Assembly: GCF_018728565.1 (NCBI RefSeq)
Contig: NZ_JACSOI010000012.1
Coordinates: 1 to 64,000, forward strand
DNA length: 64,000 nucleotides
Direction of reading: 5' to 3'
Origin: Zobellia russellii
Lineage (GTDB): Bacteria; Bacteroidota; Bacteroidia; Flavobacteriales; Flavobacteriaceae
Below the pieces are notes generated by a model. It did not search any database. It was given only the letters and a program-made list of their open reading frames with translations, and was not told the DNA's origin. Below are positions 27,105 through 37,371 of this stretch, in pieces (the first letter of the stretch is position 1; every line of letters begins with the position of its first letter). The position numbers and the translations under genes were made by a program.

Positions 27105-30100
27105 CTAGAAGTTTATAGATAGAGAAAAAATGAAGGACTGGGTTCCAGGACTATTAAAATAATCCATACCTCGCCCATTGGAAGCTCCCGTAAGGTTAGT
27201 CTCGGGATCAACACCGACTACATCGGTCAGTAACCAAAGATTTCGTCCTGTAACCGAAAAAGTAACAGACTGTAATTTGGTGCTCTTGCGAAAAGCTTCT
27301 GAATTAAGTGAATACCCCAATGTTACTTCACGCAAACGAGTCCAACTCGCATCATAGACATGTTGCTCTTTCAGCGCACTAAAACCACTTCCTAAGGTGG
27401 TATAGTAGCTCTGGTCCAACAACACAGGTCCCGCTCCAAAATCTTCAATATTTCCGCGAACCGTGCTACCCGCAGCAATAATATCACCACTATAATTTAC
27501 CAGGTCCTGAGTCAGTGTCACCTCATTTCCATTATCTTCGTGAGTTCCGAAATTATACATTACACCACGGGTGCCACTATAAAGATCATTACCCTGGGAA
27601 GTCTCAAAAAGTATATTTAATGATAAGTTTTTATACGAAGCATTAATACCTGCTCCTCCTCTCCAATCAGGATTCGGATCACCTATTACACCACTACTAG
27701 GGTCTATTGTAGGAAATCCATTTTCATCTAGAACTATAGAGCCATTATCATCTCTTGCATATTTCCCTCCCCACAATACACCTACAGGATGCCCTTCTAC
27801 CGCTTGGGAACTAACAAAATTTGGAATTCCAGCTAAATAAACCGATTCCGTACCCGCTAAGTCAAGAACTTCATTTCTATTTCTATTAAAATTTAAAAAT
27901 GGTGAAATTTGTAAATCTTTATTACTTACTACATCAAAACTCAAATCTAACTCAATTCCCCTATTCTCAAGCTTTGCTGCATTCGTATACTTACTTACGA
28001 AGCCTATTGATGGTGCTAACGTGATTGGAACCAATAAGTCGTTTACCTGATTATAATAGTATGTAAAAGAAGTTTTGAGTTTATTATTAAAGAAACGAAG
28101 GTCTGTTCCTACCTCAAATTCTGTTTTCCGCTCTGGTTTGAGTAAGGCATCACCTTGCTCTGGACTCTGAATAAAGGCTCCATCACCATATTGTGCTCCA
28201 TCCAAAACATCTCCCCATGGAGAATTAGAAAAACTAGTTGCTACAAAATCAGTAGCCGTTCGATAAGGCTGTGGTTGTACTCCAACTGTACCAAATGATG
28301 CACGTAATTTACCAAAAGACAATATTTCCGAATTTTGCAAAGCACCTAAGTTGGAAAATTGCCAAGCTATGTCAGCTGCTGGGTAATAAAATGTATTTTT
28401 AGTTTCTTCACCAAAAGTTGAAGAAGATTCACCTGCCAAAGAAAGGTTTAAAAAAATAGACTCATAGGCCTCAAGATTTAAAGTGGCATAAGCTCTAGAC
28501 GTACGGATTGTACTTCTGTAGTTAAATGGTGATTTATTTTCCGTTGCGGCATTGTCAAAACTATAAGGAGGGTTGGTTGTGACAAGAAAGCCAGTAATAT
28601 CTGCACCTAGATAGCTATATTTGCGATCATTTATATTGAAACCCAATAACAGAGTACTTGAAAAATCTTTGCTAATTTCTTTGGAGAATCGCCCAATTAC
28701 ATCAAGGTTCAACTCTCTTTCTTGAGTAACTTGTTCTTTAAAATAACCGTTTCCTGCTCCTTGAACTTCGTTTGCAGGAAAAAAACTATCTCTTTGATCG
28801 GTGTAGTTATCAATCCCAACCCTAGCAGTAAGGTCAAACCAGTTAAACGGCATAATCTTAAGCTCTGAACTCATAATAATACGATTGACATTAGAAGTAT
28901 TTTCTTGCTGGTACAATGGCCATAAAGGATTGTTGTAAATTGGAGTGGCGGTATTACCTAAATAACGACGATAAGATCGTTGCCTATTTTCAATAGGTGC
29001 CGCATTAGGTTCTGAATAGTAACTACCTATATAATCTGTTATATCAAAGTCTGGTGGGTTTCGTAAATAGGCCAAAATTGTTCCAGAAGTATTGTTCCCG
29101 CGTTGAACACGATCGGAATTACTGCTAATATATGTGGCATTAGTGGTCATTTTTACCATATCGTTAAAACGCTTTTCTGTATTAAATCGAATTGTACTAC
29201 GCTTATAATTGCTATTTGCCTTATAAATACCATCTTGATTTAGGTGTCCTACACTAAAGTAAAAGGTGGAACTTTCGTTTCCTCCACTTAAACTAACTGA
29301 ATTATCCATCGTGAATCCATTAGAAAAAATTTGATCATAATTAGAATCATCTAAAAAATCTTGCTGGTTTTTTTCTAGAATTGGGTAATAACGATTTCCC
29401 GTAATATTGCCCTCAAAGTATTCTCCAGAAGTATCAAGTACATCTGCAGCTCCTGAACGATTACTGATTTTGTCTCCCCAAGACTGAGATGACGTAGGGC
29501 TATACACCCCATTAGAACCTTGTCCGTATTTATTCTGCTTAGGGTGAAATATATTAATCTGGTCTACAGAATATGACGAACGAAAAGAAACTTTCATTTT
29601 CTCCCCAAAGCTTCCTTTTTTAGTAGTAATCATGATTACCCCATTGGCAGCTCGAGAACCCCAAAGTGCGGCAGCCGAAGCCCCTTTCAAGATTTGAACC
29701 GAAGCAATATCATTAGGGTTAATGTCATTCATACGTGATTGTTGAACAACACCTCCAGAGGTATTACCATCGGCATTAGGCGAATCATCCTGAGAGTTAT
29801 TACTAATTGGAATACCGTCCACAATAACGAGTGGTTGGGAACTTCCGGTTATAGTATTTGCTCCACGAATCTGGATAAATGACCCAGCTCCTGGATCGCC
29901 TGAGGATCGTGTAATGCTCACCCCGGCAGCACGTCCTGACATACCATTTATAAGTTGTGCCTCCCCTGTTCGCGCAATAGATTCGCCCCCTACTTTGGAA
30001 CTAGTTGCACCCATCTGGTCTGCATCTTCTTTAAATCCCAAAGCTGTAACTACTACTTCGGATAAATTTTCCGCTGAAGTTTCTAAGCTTACATCTATAG

Positions 30101-30362
30101 TTAATTGATTATTTACTGAGATCTCTAAAGTAGCAAAGCCAAGAGAAGAAAAAATAAGAGTCCCATCATTCGGGCTCTTTATTTGATAGTTACCATCAAA
30201 ATCTGAGATAACACCAATAGTTGAATTCTTAATAATAATATCCACACCTGGAAGTGGTTGTCCGTCTTCATCGGTAATATGGCCAGATATACTAATTTCC
30301 TGCGCACTTACGGTTGAACAAATGCAGAAAAAAATAACCGACAACAGTAATTGTTGTTTCAT
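27105..30362 (-). CDS. SusC/RagA-family TonB-dependent outer membrane transporter
   Basis: 1085 residues. Signal peptide (residues 1-20, VSAQE), a carboxypeptidase-D-like domain (about 24-95, GQPLPGVDIIIKNSTIGV), a plug domain with a TonB-box-like EVVVTALG and ANGVIMITTKKGS, then a large beta-barrel ending in FIFSLSINF with the terminal aromatic residue. It has no N-terminal STN domain, so unlike the second SusC here it should not signal through FecR. It is the first gene of the operon SusC-SusD-amidohydrolase. Confidence 0.95.
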   Translation of the reverse strand: MKQQLLLSVIFFCICSTVSAQEISISGHITDEDGQPLPGVDIIIKNSTIGVISDFDGNYQIKSPNDGTLIFSSLGFATLEISVNNQLTIDVSLETSAENLSEVVVTALGFKEDADQMGATSSKVGGESIARTGEAQLINGMSGRAAGVSITRSSGDPGAGSFIQIRGANTITGSSQPLVIVDGIPISNNSQDDSPNADGNTSGGVVQQSRMNDINPNDIASVQILKGASAAALWGSRAANGVIMITTKKGSFGEKMKVSFRSSYSVDQINIFHPKQNKYGQGSNGVYSPTSSQSWGDKISNRSGAADVLDTSGEYFEGNITGNRYYPILEKNQQDFLDDSNYDQIFSNGFTMDNSVSLSGGNESSTFYFSVGHLNQDGIYKANSNYKRSTIRFNTEKRFNDMVKMTTNATYISSNSDRVQRGNNTSGTILAYLRNPPDFDITDYIGSYYSEPNAAPIENRQRSYRRYLGNTATPIYNNPLWPLYQQENTSNVNRIIMSSELKIMPFNWFDLTARVGIDNYTDQRDSFFPANEVQGAGNGYFKEQVTQERELNLDVIGRFSKEISKDFSSTLLLGFNINDRKYSYLGADITGFLVTTNPPYSFDNAATENKSPFNYRSTIRTSRAYATLNLEAYESIFLNLSLAGESSSTFGEETKNTFYYPAADIAWQFSNLGALQNSEILSFGKLRASFGTVGVQPQPYRTATDFVATSFSNSPWGDVLDGAQYGDGAFIQSPEQGDALLKPERKTEFEVGTDLRFFNNKLKTSFTYYYNQVNDLLVPITLAPSIGFVSKYTNAAKLENRGIELDLSFDVVSNKDLQISPFLNFNRNRNEVLDLAGTESVYLAGIPNFVSSQAVEGHPVGVLWGGKYARDDNGSIVLDENGFPTIDPSSGVIGDPNPDWRGGAGINASYKNLSLNILFETSQGNDLYSGTRGVMYNFGTHEDNGNEVTLTQDLVNYSGDIIAAGSTVRGNIEDFGAGPVLLDQSYYTTLGSGFSALKEQHVYDASWTRLREVTLGYSLNSEAFRKSTKLQSVTFSVTGRNLWLLTDVVGVDPETNLTGASNGRGMDYFNSPGTQSFIFSLSINF

Positions 30363-30457
30363 AGAGTATCATTTTTGGTTAGAATAATTCGCAGGCAGTC
30401 AACTAGTTATTCATCCTGATTTTGGATTATAACTATTGGCTTACGTACTTGTAGGAA

Positions 30458-30494
30458 AGTAACCGGTTACTAACAGTAATCAGTGCAATTGCAC
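30458..30494. promoter_or_regulatory. Two palindromes upstream of the SusC gene
   Basis: AGTAACCGGTTACT (30458-30471) and GTGCAATTGCAC (30483-30494) are both perfect palindromes, about two helical turns apart centre to centre, and 96-132 bases upstream of the SusC start. The first has the central CG symmetry common in LacI-type operators. They are candidate binding sites for a regulator that is not obvious in the window. Confidence 0.45.
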
Positions 30495-31223
30495 ATTACT
30501 TGAGGTAATATTAAAAATAAATTGAATTAGATAAAAGAACCTCAGATATTTAAGAAAAAAGAAAAGAATACAACATACGGCGAATTGCTGTGAATTTGGC
30601 AGAAAGCAGATACTTTAAAATAAAATAATGGCCATAATTGATTAATGAAAAAGAAATATTTCAACATATCGATAGAAAAATTTGATTTACTACTTTTCTT
30701 AAAATCATATTTTTCGTTATAAACATTTATCAAATAGATAATTATCAGAACTGATTTTTTTATAAATGAAACTTGAAATAGCACCGATATAGACTATATT
30801 ATTTAGACTTATTACAAATAGCCTGTCTTTTAGTCGTAAGAATGCTTTTTAAAAACAAAAACACCTTTTTCCATAACACTCTATACTAGAATTTATAAGT
30901 ACCATATCTATGCTGTTATAAAATGAAACTTTACTTTTTGTAGGAATACACATAGTCTTTAATTAGTTGGTTAAGAAGCTATTTCTCTAATTTGATTAAT
31001 GGATATTTTATCTAATGGCTCAAGCATGATAATTTACAGTTATATTTTTTTGAAGGTCAAATTCAACCATAATAGATTCCTGAACAACTTTAACTAACTG
31101 TAGACTCTAATAATGATATGATGATTATGGTTATGACAAGAAATATCTTATAATTGATTTTAATACTAGCCACCATAAACATGGTGATGCCTTAACCATG
31201 CCAATGTGGTTGTTTTAACCAAC
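30495..31223. other. Gene-poor AT-rich region between two divergently placed loci
   Basis: About 730 bases with no convincing gene. The one longer open frame on the minus strand (80 codons) is Phe/Ile/Lys-rich, as expected from AT-rich noncoding DNA, and has no recognisable motif. I see no tRNA or long repeat in it. The terminator of the sulfatase transcript follows at 31224. Confidence 0.55.
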
Positions 31224-31251
31224 AAAGAGCAACAGTTTCCTGTTACTCTTT
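31224..31251 (-). terminator. Terminator, copy 2 of a duplicated 3' segment
   Basis: AAAGAGCAACAG and CTGTTACTCTTT pair with one mismatch around TTTC, followed by TTAACTACTTAACTAACTA as in the copy at 22500. It ends the leftward sulfatase transcript. Confidence 0.85.
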
Positions 31252-31311
31252 TAACTACTTAACTAACTATACTAATAAAAAAGCCTTTTGCATTAAACAT
31301 TAATCGCTAAG

Positions 31312-32946
31312 TCAATTTTCATTTAACCATACCGGATTACTTTGAAGGTTGCCTATTCTATGGGCCAAGGTTATGACACGTTCATTTTCTTGTAAAGAAA
31401 ATGGCTCTTTATAAACCTGCCAAACATTCCCGATTTCTTCATTCTCCTTTAAAATTTGATACCCGATAGATGCCCCATCTGTTTTACAACTAAGGGTTAT
31501 CCAATTATCTTTACTTTCAATTAAAGGGTCTTCCGTTTTAGGTTGGGTTCCTAATGGCCATATTGAGTCTACATATTCTTTTTCGGGCATTAAGCCTTTG
31601 TCATCTATTGATGTCATCCAGCGCTCACATTCGTTTCTCAGCTCTTCCAATTTTTCTTTAAATTCGGGGTTGTCGACCAAATTGTTCAGCTCGTAGGGGT
31701 CGATCCAAGTATCGAATAATTCTTCAGGTTCCTTTTTTTCCCGAAACCATTGTGCCTGATTTTTATTGAGCTCCCCATTATCCCTCATTCGAAGTAATTC
31801 TTGCATAATAGGCATTTGCTCTCTATAGGCCACGGGCAAATAATAGCCCTGTTCCGTGCGGAAATTTTTTAAATATTTATAGCGATTGTCACGAACCGCC
31901 CGAATCATATCGTATCGGTTATCAAACCGGTCCGCTGCACCATATACATATTCTCTCCTTTCCTTGGATTCAAATTCTCCAGCAAAGGCCCTACCGTCAA
32001 GATTTTCGGGCGGTTGGATTCCCGCCAAAGACAACAAAGTGGGCTTAAAATCTACAAAACTTATCAAACGATCATCTATTGTACCCGCATTCTTCTTCTC
32101 CGGATATCGTATTACCAATGGCAATTTCATTCCCGAATCATACAAAAGACGCTTTTGCCGCGGTAAGGGTCCGCCATGGTCGGCATACCAGAATATAATC
32201 GTATTTTCCAATAAGCCGTCCTCTTCCAACTGGGCCAGTATTTCACCTACTTGATGGTCCATTTCCTTAACATTGGAATACATTCTTCTGACATCTGTAC
32301 GCCCTATTTCATTGTCGGGCAAATAGGGTGGTACAGGCACATCTAAATCTTTATCCACCCACAGCGAATCTTTGGCCTTCGCCCATATCTGTGATTCATG
32401 GGTAACCATGAGGTTAAATATCGAGAAGAATGGCTGATTAGGCCGACGGTTTCTCCAGTGGGCTTTTTTACTGCTTTCGTCCCATGCGGTAACAGGTGCC
32501 ATAAATTGATAATCCTCTTTACTGTTATTGGAACAGTAATAACCTTCAAGCCTTAAATGTTCACTGTGCATCTTTATATCGGCGGGAGGCATTGCACCAT
32601 AAGGTTGAATTACTTCTGGCAAGAATTTTCCATTTCCCCTGGTTCTCATGTGTTGCGCCCCTATATGGTTCTGGTACATACCCGTGGCAATTGCGGCCCT
32701 ACTAGGCGCACAGACACCAGATGGAGAAAATACATTTGTATACCTAACTCCCTCTGCGGCCAAACGGCTGATATTGGGTGTAACCACTGTGGAGTCTCCA
32801 AACGATGGCAATACCGGACTTAAATCTTCGGCCACTATCCAAAGTATGTTGGGACGTGGATCTACTTCTACCATCGTTTTAACCTTACTTTGACTGTTGC
32901 AACCAACCAAGTATAACATGAGAAAAAAGGTAAAAATACTTTTCAT
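31312..32946 (-). CDS. Sulfatase, Cys-type, lipoprotein
   Basis: 544 residues. Signal peptide with a LVGC lipobox (Cys16). The alkaline-phosphatase-fold core has the metal-binding AEDLS at 39-43 and the active-site motif C-A-P-S-R at 79-83, whose Cys must become formylglycine. The C-terminus carries a short beta-rich add-on (LSCKTDGASIGYQI onwards), similar to fragments seen after heparan-sulfatase-like enzymes. It hydrolyses sulfate esters, or N-sulfate, of a sugar; the substrate is unknown. It is the last gene of the sulfatase locus. No formylglycine-generating enzyme is encoded in the window. Confidence 0.92.
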   Translation of the reverse strand: MKSIFTFFLMLYLVGCNSQSKVKTMVEVDPRPNILWIVAEDLSPVLPSFGDSTVVTPNISRLAAEGVRYTNVFSPSGVCAPSRAAIATGMYQNHIGAQHMRTRGNGKFLPEVIQPYGAMPPADIKMHSEHLRLEGYYCSNNSKEDYQFMAPVTAWDESSKKAHWRNRRPNQPFFSIFNLMVTHESQIWAKAKDSLWVDKDLDVPVPPYLPDNEIGRTDVRRMYSNVKEMDHQVGEILAQLEEDGLLENTIIFWYADHGGPLPRQKRLLYDSGMKLPLVIRYPEKKNAGTIDDRLISFVDFKPTLLSLAGIQPPENLDGRAFAGEFESKERREYVYGAADRFDNRYDMIRAVRDNRYKYLKNFRTEQGYYLPVAYREQMPIMQELLRMRDNGELNKNQAQWFREKKEPEELFDTWIDPYELNNLVDNPEFKEKLEELRNECERWMTSIDDKGLMPEKEYVDSIWPLGTQPKTEDPLIESKDNWITLSCKTDGASIGYQILKENEEIGNVWQVYKEPFSLQENERVITLAHRIGNLQSNPVWLNEN

Positions 32947-33093
32947 AAAATTATTCTATCATTAAAAGGTTTGTAGCATGTAACTACTTCACAAATTATC
33001 AAAGTAGGCAGTTACTACCTATTCCGAGCTTTCTCATCTAATTCATAACTACGATTATGAATTTCACATGCATGTTTGAAATTATCTTAATAA

Positions 33094-33666
33094 CTAAATG
33101 GCCCAAACCTTTTGACCCTCCCCGATGTCCATACAAGATGCATAGCTTCCTGGTAAGGGCAAATATTCCCTCGCCTGGGTCATACCCACTTTAGAAGAAA
33201 AATATCCGCTAACCGTCAAACTTTTGAACAGGTCAAAATAATGGGGCAGCACTTTTTTCTGACCTTTCTGTTTCAACTTAAATTCTATAGCTTCATCCTG
33301 TAAACCAGTTAAAAGGTTTAAACGTTGGTCTTCTGATAAATCAACAAAGGATTTATTAAAATCAACAGCACAAATCTGGTCCAGACTATTTAAGCCTCCA
33401 ATAAAAATTTCTTTTTCCTCTGGCTCAAAACAATCATTGACCATAAGAACCATATACTTGCCAATTTCCGCAGCTTTTGCTCCTTGACTTTTATCTGTTG
33501 TAGGTATAATGGTTTCCCCTATATAATCCAAAAGTGATATATCATCATTTGTTAACTGCACTCTAACCTTAGGGACATAATCACAAGATTGTAAAATTGT
33601 TAATGGACTAATTAGTGCTACACCTCCCATAACACTAATCCCTCTTAAAAAATCTTTTCTCTGCAT
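33094..33666 (-). CDS. Gluconate 2-dehydrogenase subunit 3 family protein
   Basis: 190 residues. The N-terminus (QRKDFLRGISVMGGVALIS) is a Tat-like leader in which the usual twin Arg is not clear, and it runs into a possible lipobox (LQSC). The body (DYIGETIIPTTD, GAKAAEIGKYMVLMVNDC) matches the small subunit that partners membrane GMC dehydrogenases. Such small subunits carry the FAD-bearing large subunit through the Tat system. It starts two bases after the GMC oxidoreductase stop, so the two are cotranslated and form one enzyme. Confidence 0.88.
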   Translation of the reverse strand: MQRKDFLRGISVMGGVALISPLTILQSCDYVPKVRVQLTNDDISLLDYIGETIIPTTDKSQGAKAAEIGKYMVLMVNDCFEPEEKEIFIGGLNSLDQICAVDFNKSFVDLSEDQRLNLLTGLQDEAIEFKLKQKGQKKVLPHYFDLFKSLTVSGYFSSKVGMTQAREYLPLPGSYASCMDIGEGQKVWAI

Positions 33667-33668
33667 TT

Positions 33669-35366
33669 TTATATATTTCTTTTGTTCAGTTCTTTAATTG
33701 CAAAATCAACAGCTCTAGCTGTTAATGCCATATAAGTTAAAGAAGGATTCTGACATGCGCTAGAAGTCATGCAAGCCCCATCTGTAACAAAAACATTTTC
33801 TGCTCCCCATACCTGGTTGTGTTTATTGAGAACTGAGGTTTTTCTATTCTTTCCCATCCTTGCAGTTCCCATTTCATGAATATTTAATCCAAAATTTCTA
33901 TCTTCTTTCAAATCCTTAATATTTTTAAAATTGGCCTTTTCCATCATTTCCATAGCGGTTTCTATCATATCCTTCTCCATGTTTCTTTCATTTACTTTAT
34001 ACTCAGCGTCTATGTTTAAAAGAGGTATTCCCCATGCATCTATCTTATCTTCACTTAAACTTACCTTATTTTCATAATACGGAAGACACTCTCCCATACC
34101 ATGCATTGTCATTTTCCAAGGTCCTAAAGACGTTAAATCATCCTTTAATGCATGTCCGATAGCCGTCTTCTTAATTTCCGAACCGGCTGATCTTGAACCG
34201 TTACAGCCAAAAGCATAACCTCTTTTAAAACTTGCTTGAACATCCTTTCCTAAATTACGAAACCTTGGCATATAAGAGGAAGTTGGCCTTCTTCCTTTAT
34301 AGTAATTATCTTCAAAACCATCATATTCACCACGTACCTTTGCATTGTAATTATGGTCCATTAGATTATGGCCTAACTCCCCACTATCATTACCCAAGCC
34401 ATCTGGGAAACGAGATGATTTAGAATTCATCAATAACAATGTAGAATTTAGCGTTGAGCCGTTAACAAAGATTATTTCAGCAAAATAATCCATAGTTTCT
34501 TTGGTATTTGCATCTACTACCCTAACACCAGTTGCTTTACCTTTTTCATCATCATAAATAATTGATTGCGCAACAGAAAATGGTCGTAATGTCATATTAC
34601 CAGTTTTTAAAGCCACTGGCAAGGTTGAGGAATTACTACTAAAGTAGCCGCCAAAAGGGCATCCCCTATTACAAAGACTACGATACTGGCATGGTCTCCT
34701 ACCCATGTGGCTAACTGAAAGATTTGCGGTACGAGCTATAATTAAATGCCTATCATTATAATGTTTTTCTATAGCCTCTTTAGCATACTTCTCTATACAA
34801 TTCATTTCCATAGGAGGTAAAAACTCGCCATCAGGTAGGTGAGGCAAACCATCTTTATTCCCACTTATACCAACAAATTTTTCCACATAACTGTACCATG
34901 GGGCTATATCCTTATATCTAATAGGCCAATCTACGCCTATACCTTCCTTTGCATTAGCTTCAAAATCAAGGTCGCTCCAACGCTGTGTGTGTCGTGCCCA
35001 CATTAATGACTTTCCGCCTACTTGATATCCCCTTATCCAATCAAATGGTTTTTCTTGTTGATATGGATGCTCATTATCCTTTACAAAAAAATGCTCCGTT
35101 GCTTCAGAAAAAGCATAACAACGACTAATTATAGGGTTTTCTTCCTTGGTCTTCAGAGGAATTTTGCCACGATGGGGAAACTCCCAAGAAGGCGTATTGG
35201 CAGTAGGATAGTCTTTTATATGCTCTACGTTTCTGCCACGTTCCAAAACTAGTGTTTTTAAGCCCTTTTCACATAATTCTTTAGCGGCCCAACCTCCACT
35301 AATTCCTGAACCAATTACAATAGCATCATATGTTCGGTTCTTTTTAGAACTAATATTTATATTCAT
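33669..35366 (-). CDS. GMC-family FAD oxidoreductase (large dehydrogenase subunit)
   Basis: 565 residues. FAD-binding Rossmann motif GSGISGG near the N-terminus (YDAIVIGSGISGGWAA), a Cys-rich patch CQYRSLCNRGCPFGG mid-protein, and the GMC_oxred_C end (TDGACMTSSACQNPSLTYMALTARA). No signal peptide, consistent with hitch-hiker export on the small subunit. Complexes of this type include gluconate, sorbitol and glucoside 3-dehydrogenases. In a sulfatase locus it probably oxidises a sugar hydroxyl in the periplasm (inference). Its electron acceptor, often a c-type cytochrome, is not encoded nearby. Confidence 0.9.
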   Translation of the reverse strand: MNINISSKKNRTYDAIVIGSGISGGWAAKELCEKGLKTLVLERGRNVEHIKDYPTANTPSWEFPHRGKIPLKTKEENPIISRCYAFSEATEHFFVKDNEHPYQQEKPFDWIRGYQVGGKSLMWARHTQRWSDLDFEANAKEGIGVDWPIRYKDIAPWYSYVEKFVGISGNKDGLPHLPDGEFLPPMEMNCIEKYAKEAIEKHYNDRHLIIARTANLSVSHMGRRPCQYRSLCNRGCPFGGYFSSNSSTLPVALKTGNMTLRPFSVAQSIIYDDEKGKATGVRVVDANTKETMDYFAEIIFVNGSTLNSTLLLMNSKSSRFPDGLGNDSGELGHNLMDHNYNAKVRGEYDGFEDNYYKGRRPTSSYMPRFRNLGKDVQASFKRGYAFGCNGSRSAGSEIKKTAIGHALKDDLTSLGPWKMTMHGMGECLPYYENKVSLSEDKIDAWGIPLLNIDAEYKVNERNMEKDMIETAMEMMEKANFKNIKDLKEDRNFGLNIHEMGTARMGKNRKTSVLNKHNQVWGAENVFVTDGACMTSSACQNPSLTYMALTARAVDFAIKELNKRNI

Positions 35367-35538
35367 TTTTAAATAATTTTTTGTTTGACTTCTTGTAGAA
35401 TGATTATTTCATCAAGTATGGTATGCACATGTATCTACTCAGCATCATTAAAGATTATAATCGGTAAAACCGCCAGAGAACCTTAATGAGAGTAGATTTT
35501 TTTTTGTGCTAAAAGAATGATTAATGATATATCAATAA

Positions 35539-37320
35539 TCAACTGCCTACTTTCTCAAATAGGAGTAAACTAACATCTATGACCTCACTTCCAGCCATTT
35601 TATCTGCTTTTAAAACTAACTCACCAAACCCTTTTCTTAATGATATTGTTCCTATCTCTAGTGGTTTAAAGTCCTTGACGTAAGAACTTTTTCTTTTTAC
35701 CCTATCATTTTCCATTCCTTCCAAAGGTGGGTCATGAGGTTCTTCTATGGTAAAACCCAATTGGCTTTCATTTAAAGATAATATCAATTGGGAGCCTTCG
35801 TTTCCTTGTTTGCAGGTATAATATAGCGTAACCTTATATTCAGCACTTTCCATTACTTCAACATCCCATGAAATAGTGTCTTCTATATCTTTCCAATTAG
35901 TTAAAAATGAACAATTAGGAAATCTATTGGAACGGACAATATTACCATGCCCCCTACCATCTCCAGCATGAAACTGGGTAAACTTAGTTTCAGGATGTCC
36001 TAAAGGATAACTCCTTGTATCGTGTTCAGGTAATTCGGAGAGAACATCATTTATATACTTTTCTTTGACATCGACTAAGGTTTTTACCATGTCCGGGTAC
36101 TGGTTACTCACATCATTTTTCTGCTCTCTGTCTAACTCAATATTGAACAGAGCGTTATTATGGTCTAAGCGATATACCTGGTTTCTGATACTTATTTTAT
36201 CTTTCCATTGGTTTATTAATACTCTATTTTCCAAAATATTATCATCGGATAGTAAGACTTCTTTCATGCTTACACCATCAATAGGCCTTTTGGTCTTATA
36301 TTGAATATTAGCCAAATCTACCAAAGTAGGCAGCAAATCAATTGCGCCAGAAAGATTATCTATAATTTTGTTTTCTTTTATTCTTTTAGGCCATTTTACA
36401 AATAAAGGTGATCGCACACCTCCTTCATCTGTTGATGATTTTTTACCTTTCATACCACCATTCCATCTATACTCATTAGGTCCATTATCATTAAAATAAA
36501 CAACGATGGTATTTTCCTCTAGATCTAATTCATCAAGAGTTTCTAGAATTCTTCCCACATTCCAATCAATATTCTCACACATAGCTAAAGCAGCTTTTGT
36601 GAACTCAATATTTTCATCGTATTCCTCAACCGCTAAATTAGCGAGCTCTATATCCTTAAATTTATCATACCAAACATCAGGAACTTGCATTGGCGCATGT
36701 GGCGTATTCATGGGTACATATAGAAAAAATGAATTCTCTTTATTTTCTTTTATAAAACTTATAGCGTGTGTCGTTAAATCATCAGTTAAGTATCCATTAC
36801 CATGGGTTATACTCCCATTAAAATCCAAAACTGGACTAAAGTAATTTCCCCAGTGACCAGACGTAAATCCATAAAAAGTGTTGAACCCACGTCCATTGGG
36901 GTGATAAGGATATTGCATACCGTTATGCCATTTGCCATAAGCCGCAGTATTATACCCAGCTTGTTTAAAAACGTCCGCAATAGTAACCTCATCCAAATCA
37001 AGACGTTCGCCACCCGCAGAAGTGCTATACACCCCGCCTCTGGGCGAGTACCTGCCTGTTAGAAATTCAGCTCTAGTAGGAGAGCACACAGGTTGAACAT
37101 AGAAGTTACTAAACTGAGCACCACTCCTTGCCATTTCATCTATATTGGGCGTACTTAAATTGGTGTTTCCGTGAAGACTAAAGTCTCCCCACCCTTGGTC
37201 ATCAGATAAAATAACAATCACATTTGGTTTTTTCTCTTCTACTACGGTTTTTTGGTTGCAAGCCGCTAACAAAACGAATAGTAAAAGACCAGTTACGTTA
37301 TACTTGTAAATTGAAATCAT
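35539..37320 (-). CDS. Sulfatase with C-terminal accessory domain, lipoprotein
   Basis: 593 residues. Lipobox LLAAC (Cys21). Metal-binding LSDDQGWGD (DD at 40-41) and active-site C-S-P-T-R (79-83), Cys type. The layout is arylsulfatase A-like, with YGKWHNG and YFNDNGPNEYRWNGGMKG (catalytic Lys region). After about residue 440 an extra beta-sandwich follows (ISWDVEVMESAEYKVTLYY, later LRKGFGELVLKADK) that looks like a ligand-binding or family-specific add-on. It acts on a sulfated glycan that is not identified, in line with two further sulfatases in the locus. Confidence 0.92.
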   Translation of the reverse strand: MISIYKYNVTGLLLFVLLAACNQKTVVEEKKPNVIVILSDDQGWGDFSLHGNTNLSTPNIDEMARSGAQFSNFYVQPVCSPTRAEFLTGRYSPRGGVYSTSAGGERLDLDEVTIADVFKQAGYNTAAYGKWHNGMQYPYHPNGRGFNTFYGFTSGHWGNYFSPVLDFNGSITHGNGYLTDDLTTHAISFIKENKENSFFLYVPMNTPHAPMQVPDVWYDKFKDIELANLAVEEYDENIEFTKAALAMCENIDWNVGRILETLDELDLEENTIVVYFNDNGPNEYRWNGGMKGKKSSTDEGGVRSPLFVKWPKRIKENKIIDNLSGAIDLLPTLVDLANIQYKTKRPIDGVSMKEVLLSDDNILENRVLINQWKDKISIRNQVYRLDHNNALFNIELDREQKNDVSNQYPDMVKTLVDVKEKYINDVLSELPEHDTRSYPLGHPETKFTQFHAGDGRGHGNIVRSNRFPNCSFLTNWKDIEDTISWDVEVMESAEYKVTLYYTCKQGNEGSQLILSLNESQLGFTIEEPHDPPLEGMENDRVKRKSSYVKDFKPLEIGTISLRKGFGELVLKADKMAGSEVIDVSLLLFEKVGS

Positions 37321-37371
37321 TTGACTTAAAACTAATTTGATTCACTTAAATTCTAAATTGACACGTGATCT

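Noticed and set aside
30542..30784. 80-codon minus-strand gene in the 30.5 kb gap
   Set aside because: Composition is what AT-rich noncoding DNA gives (Phe, Ile, Lys, Ser), with no signal peptide, motif or supporting context.
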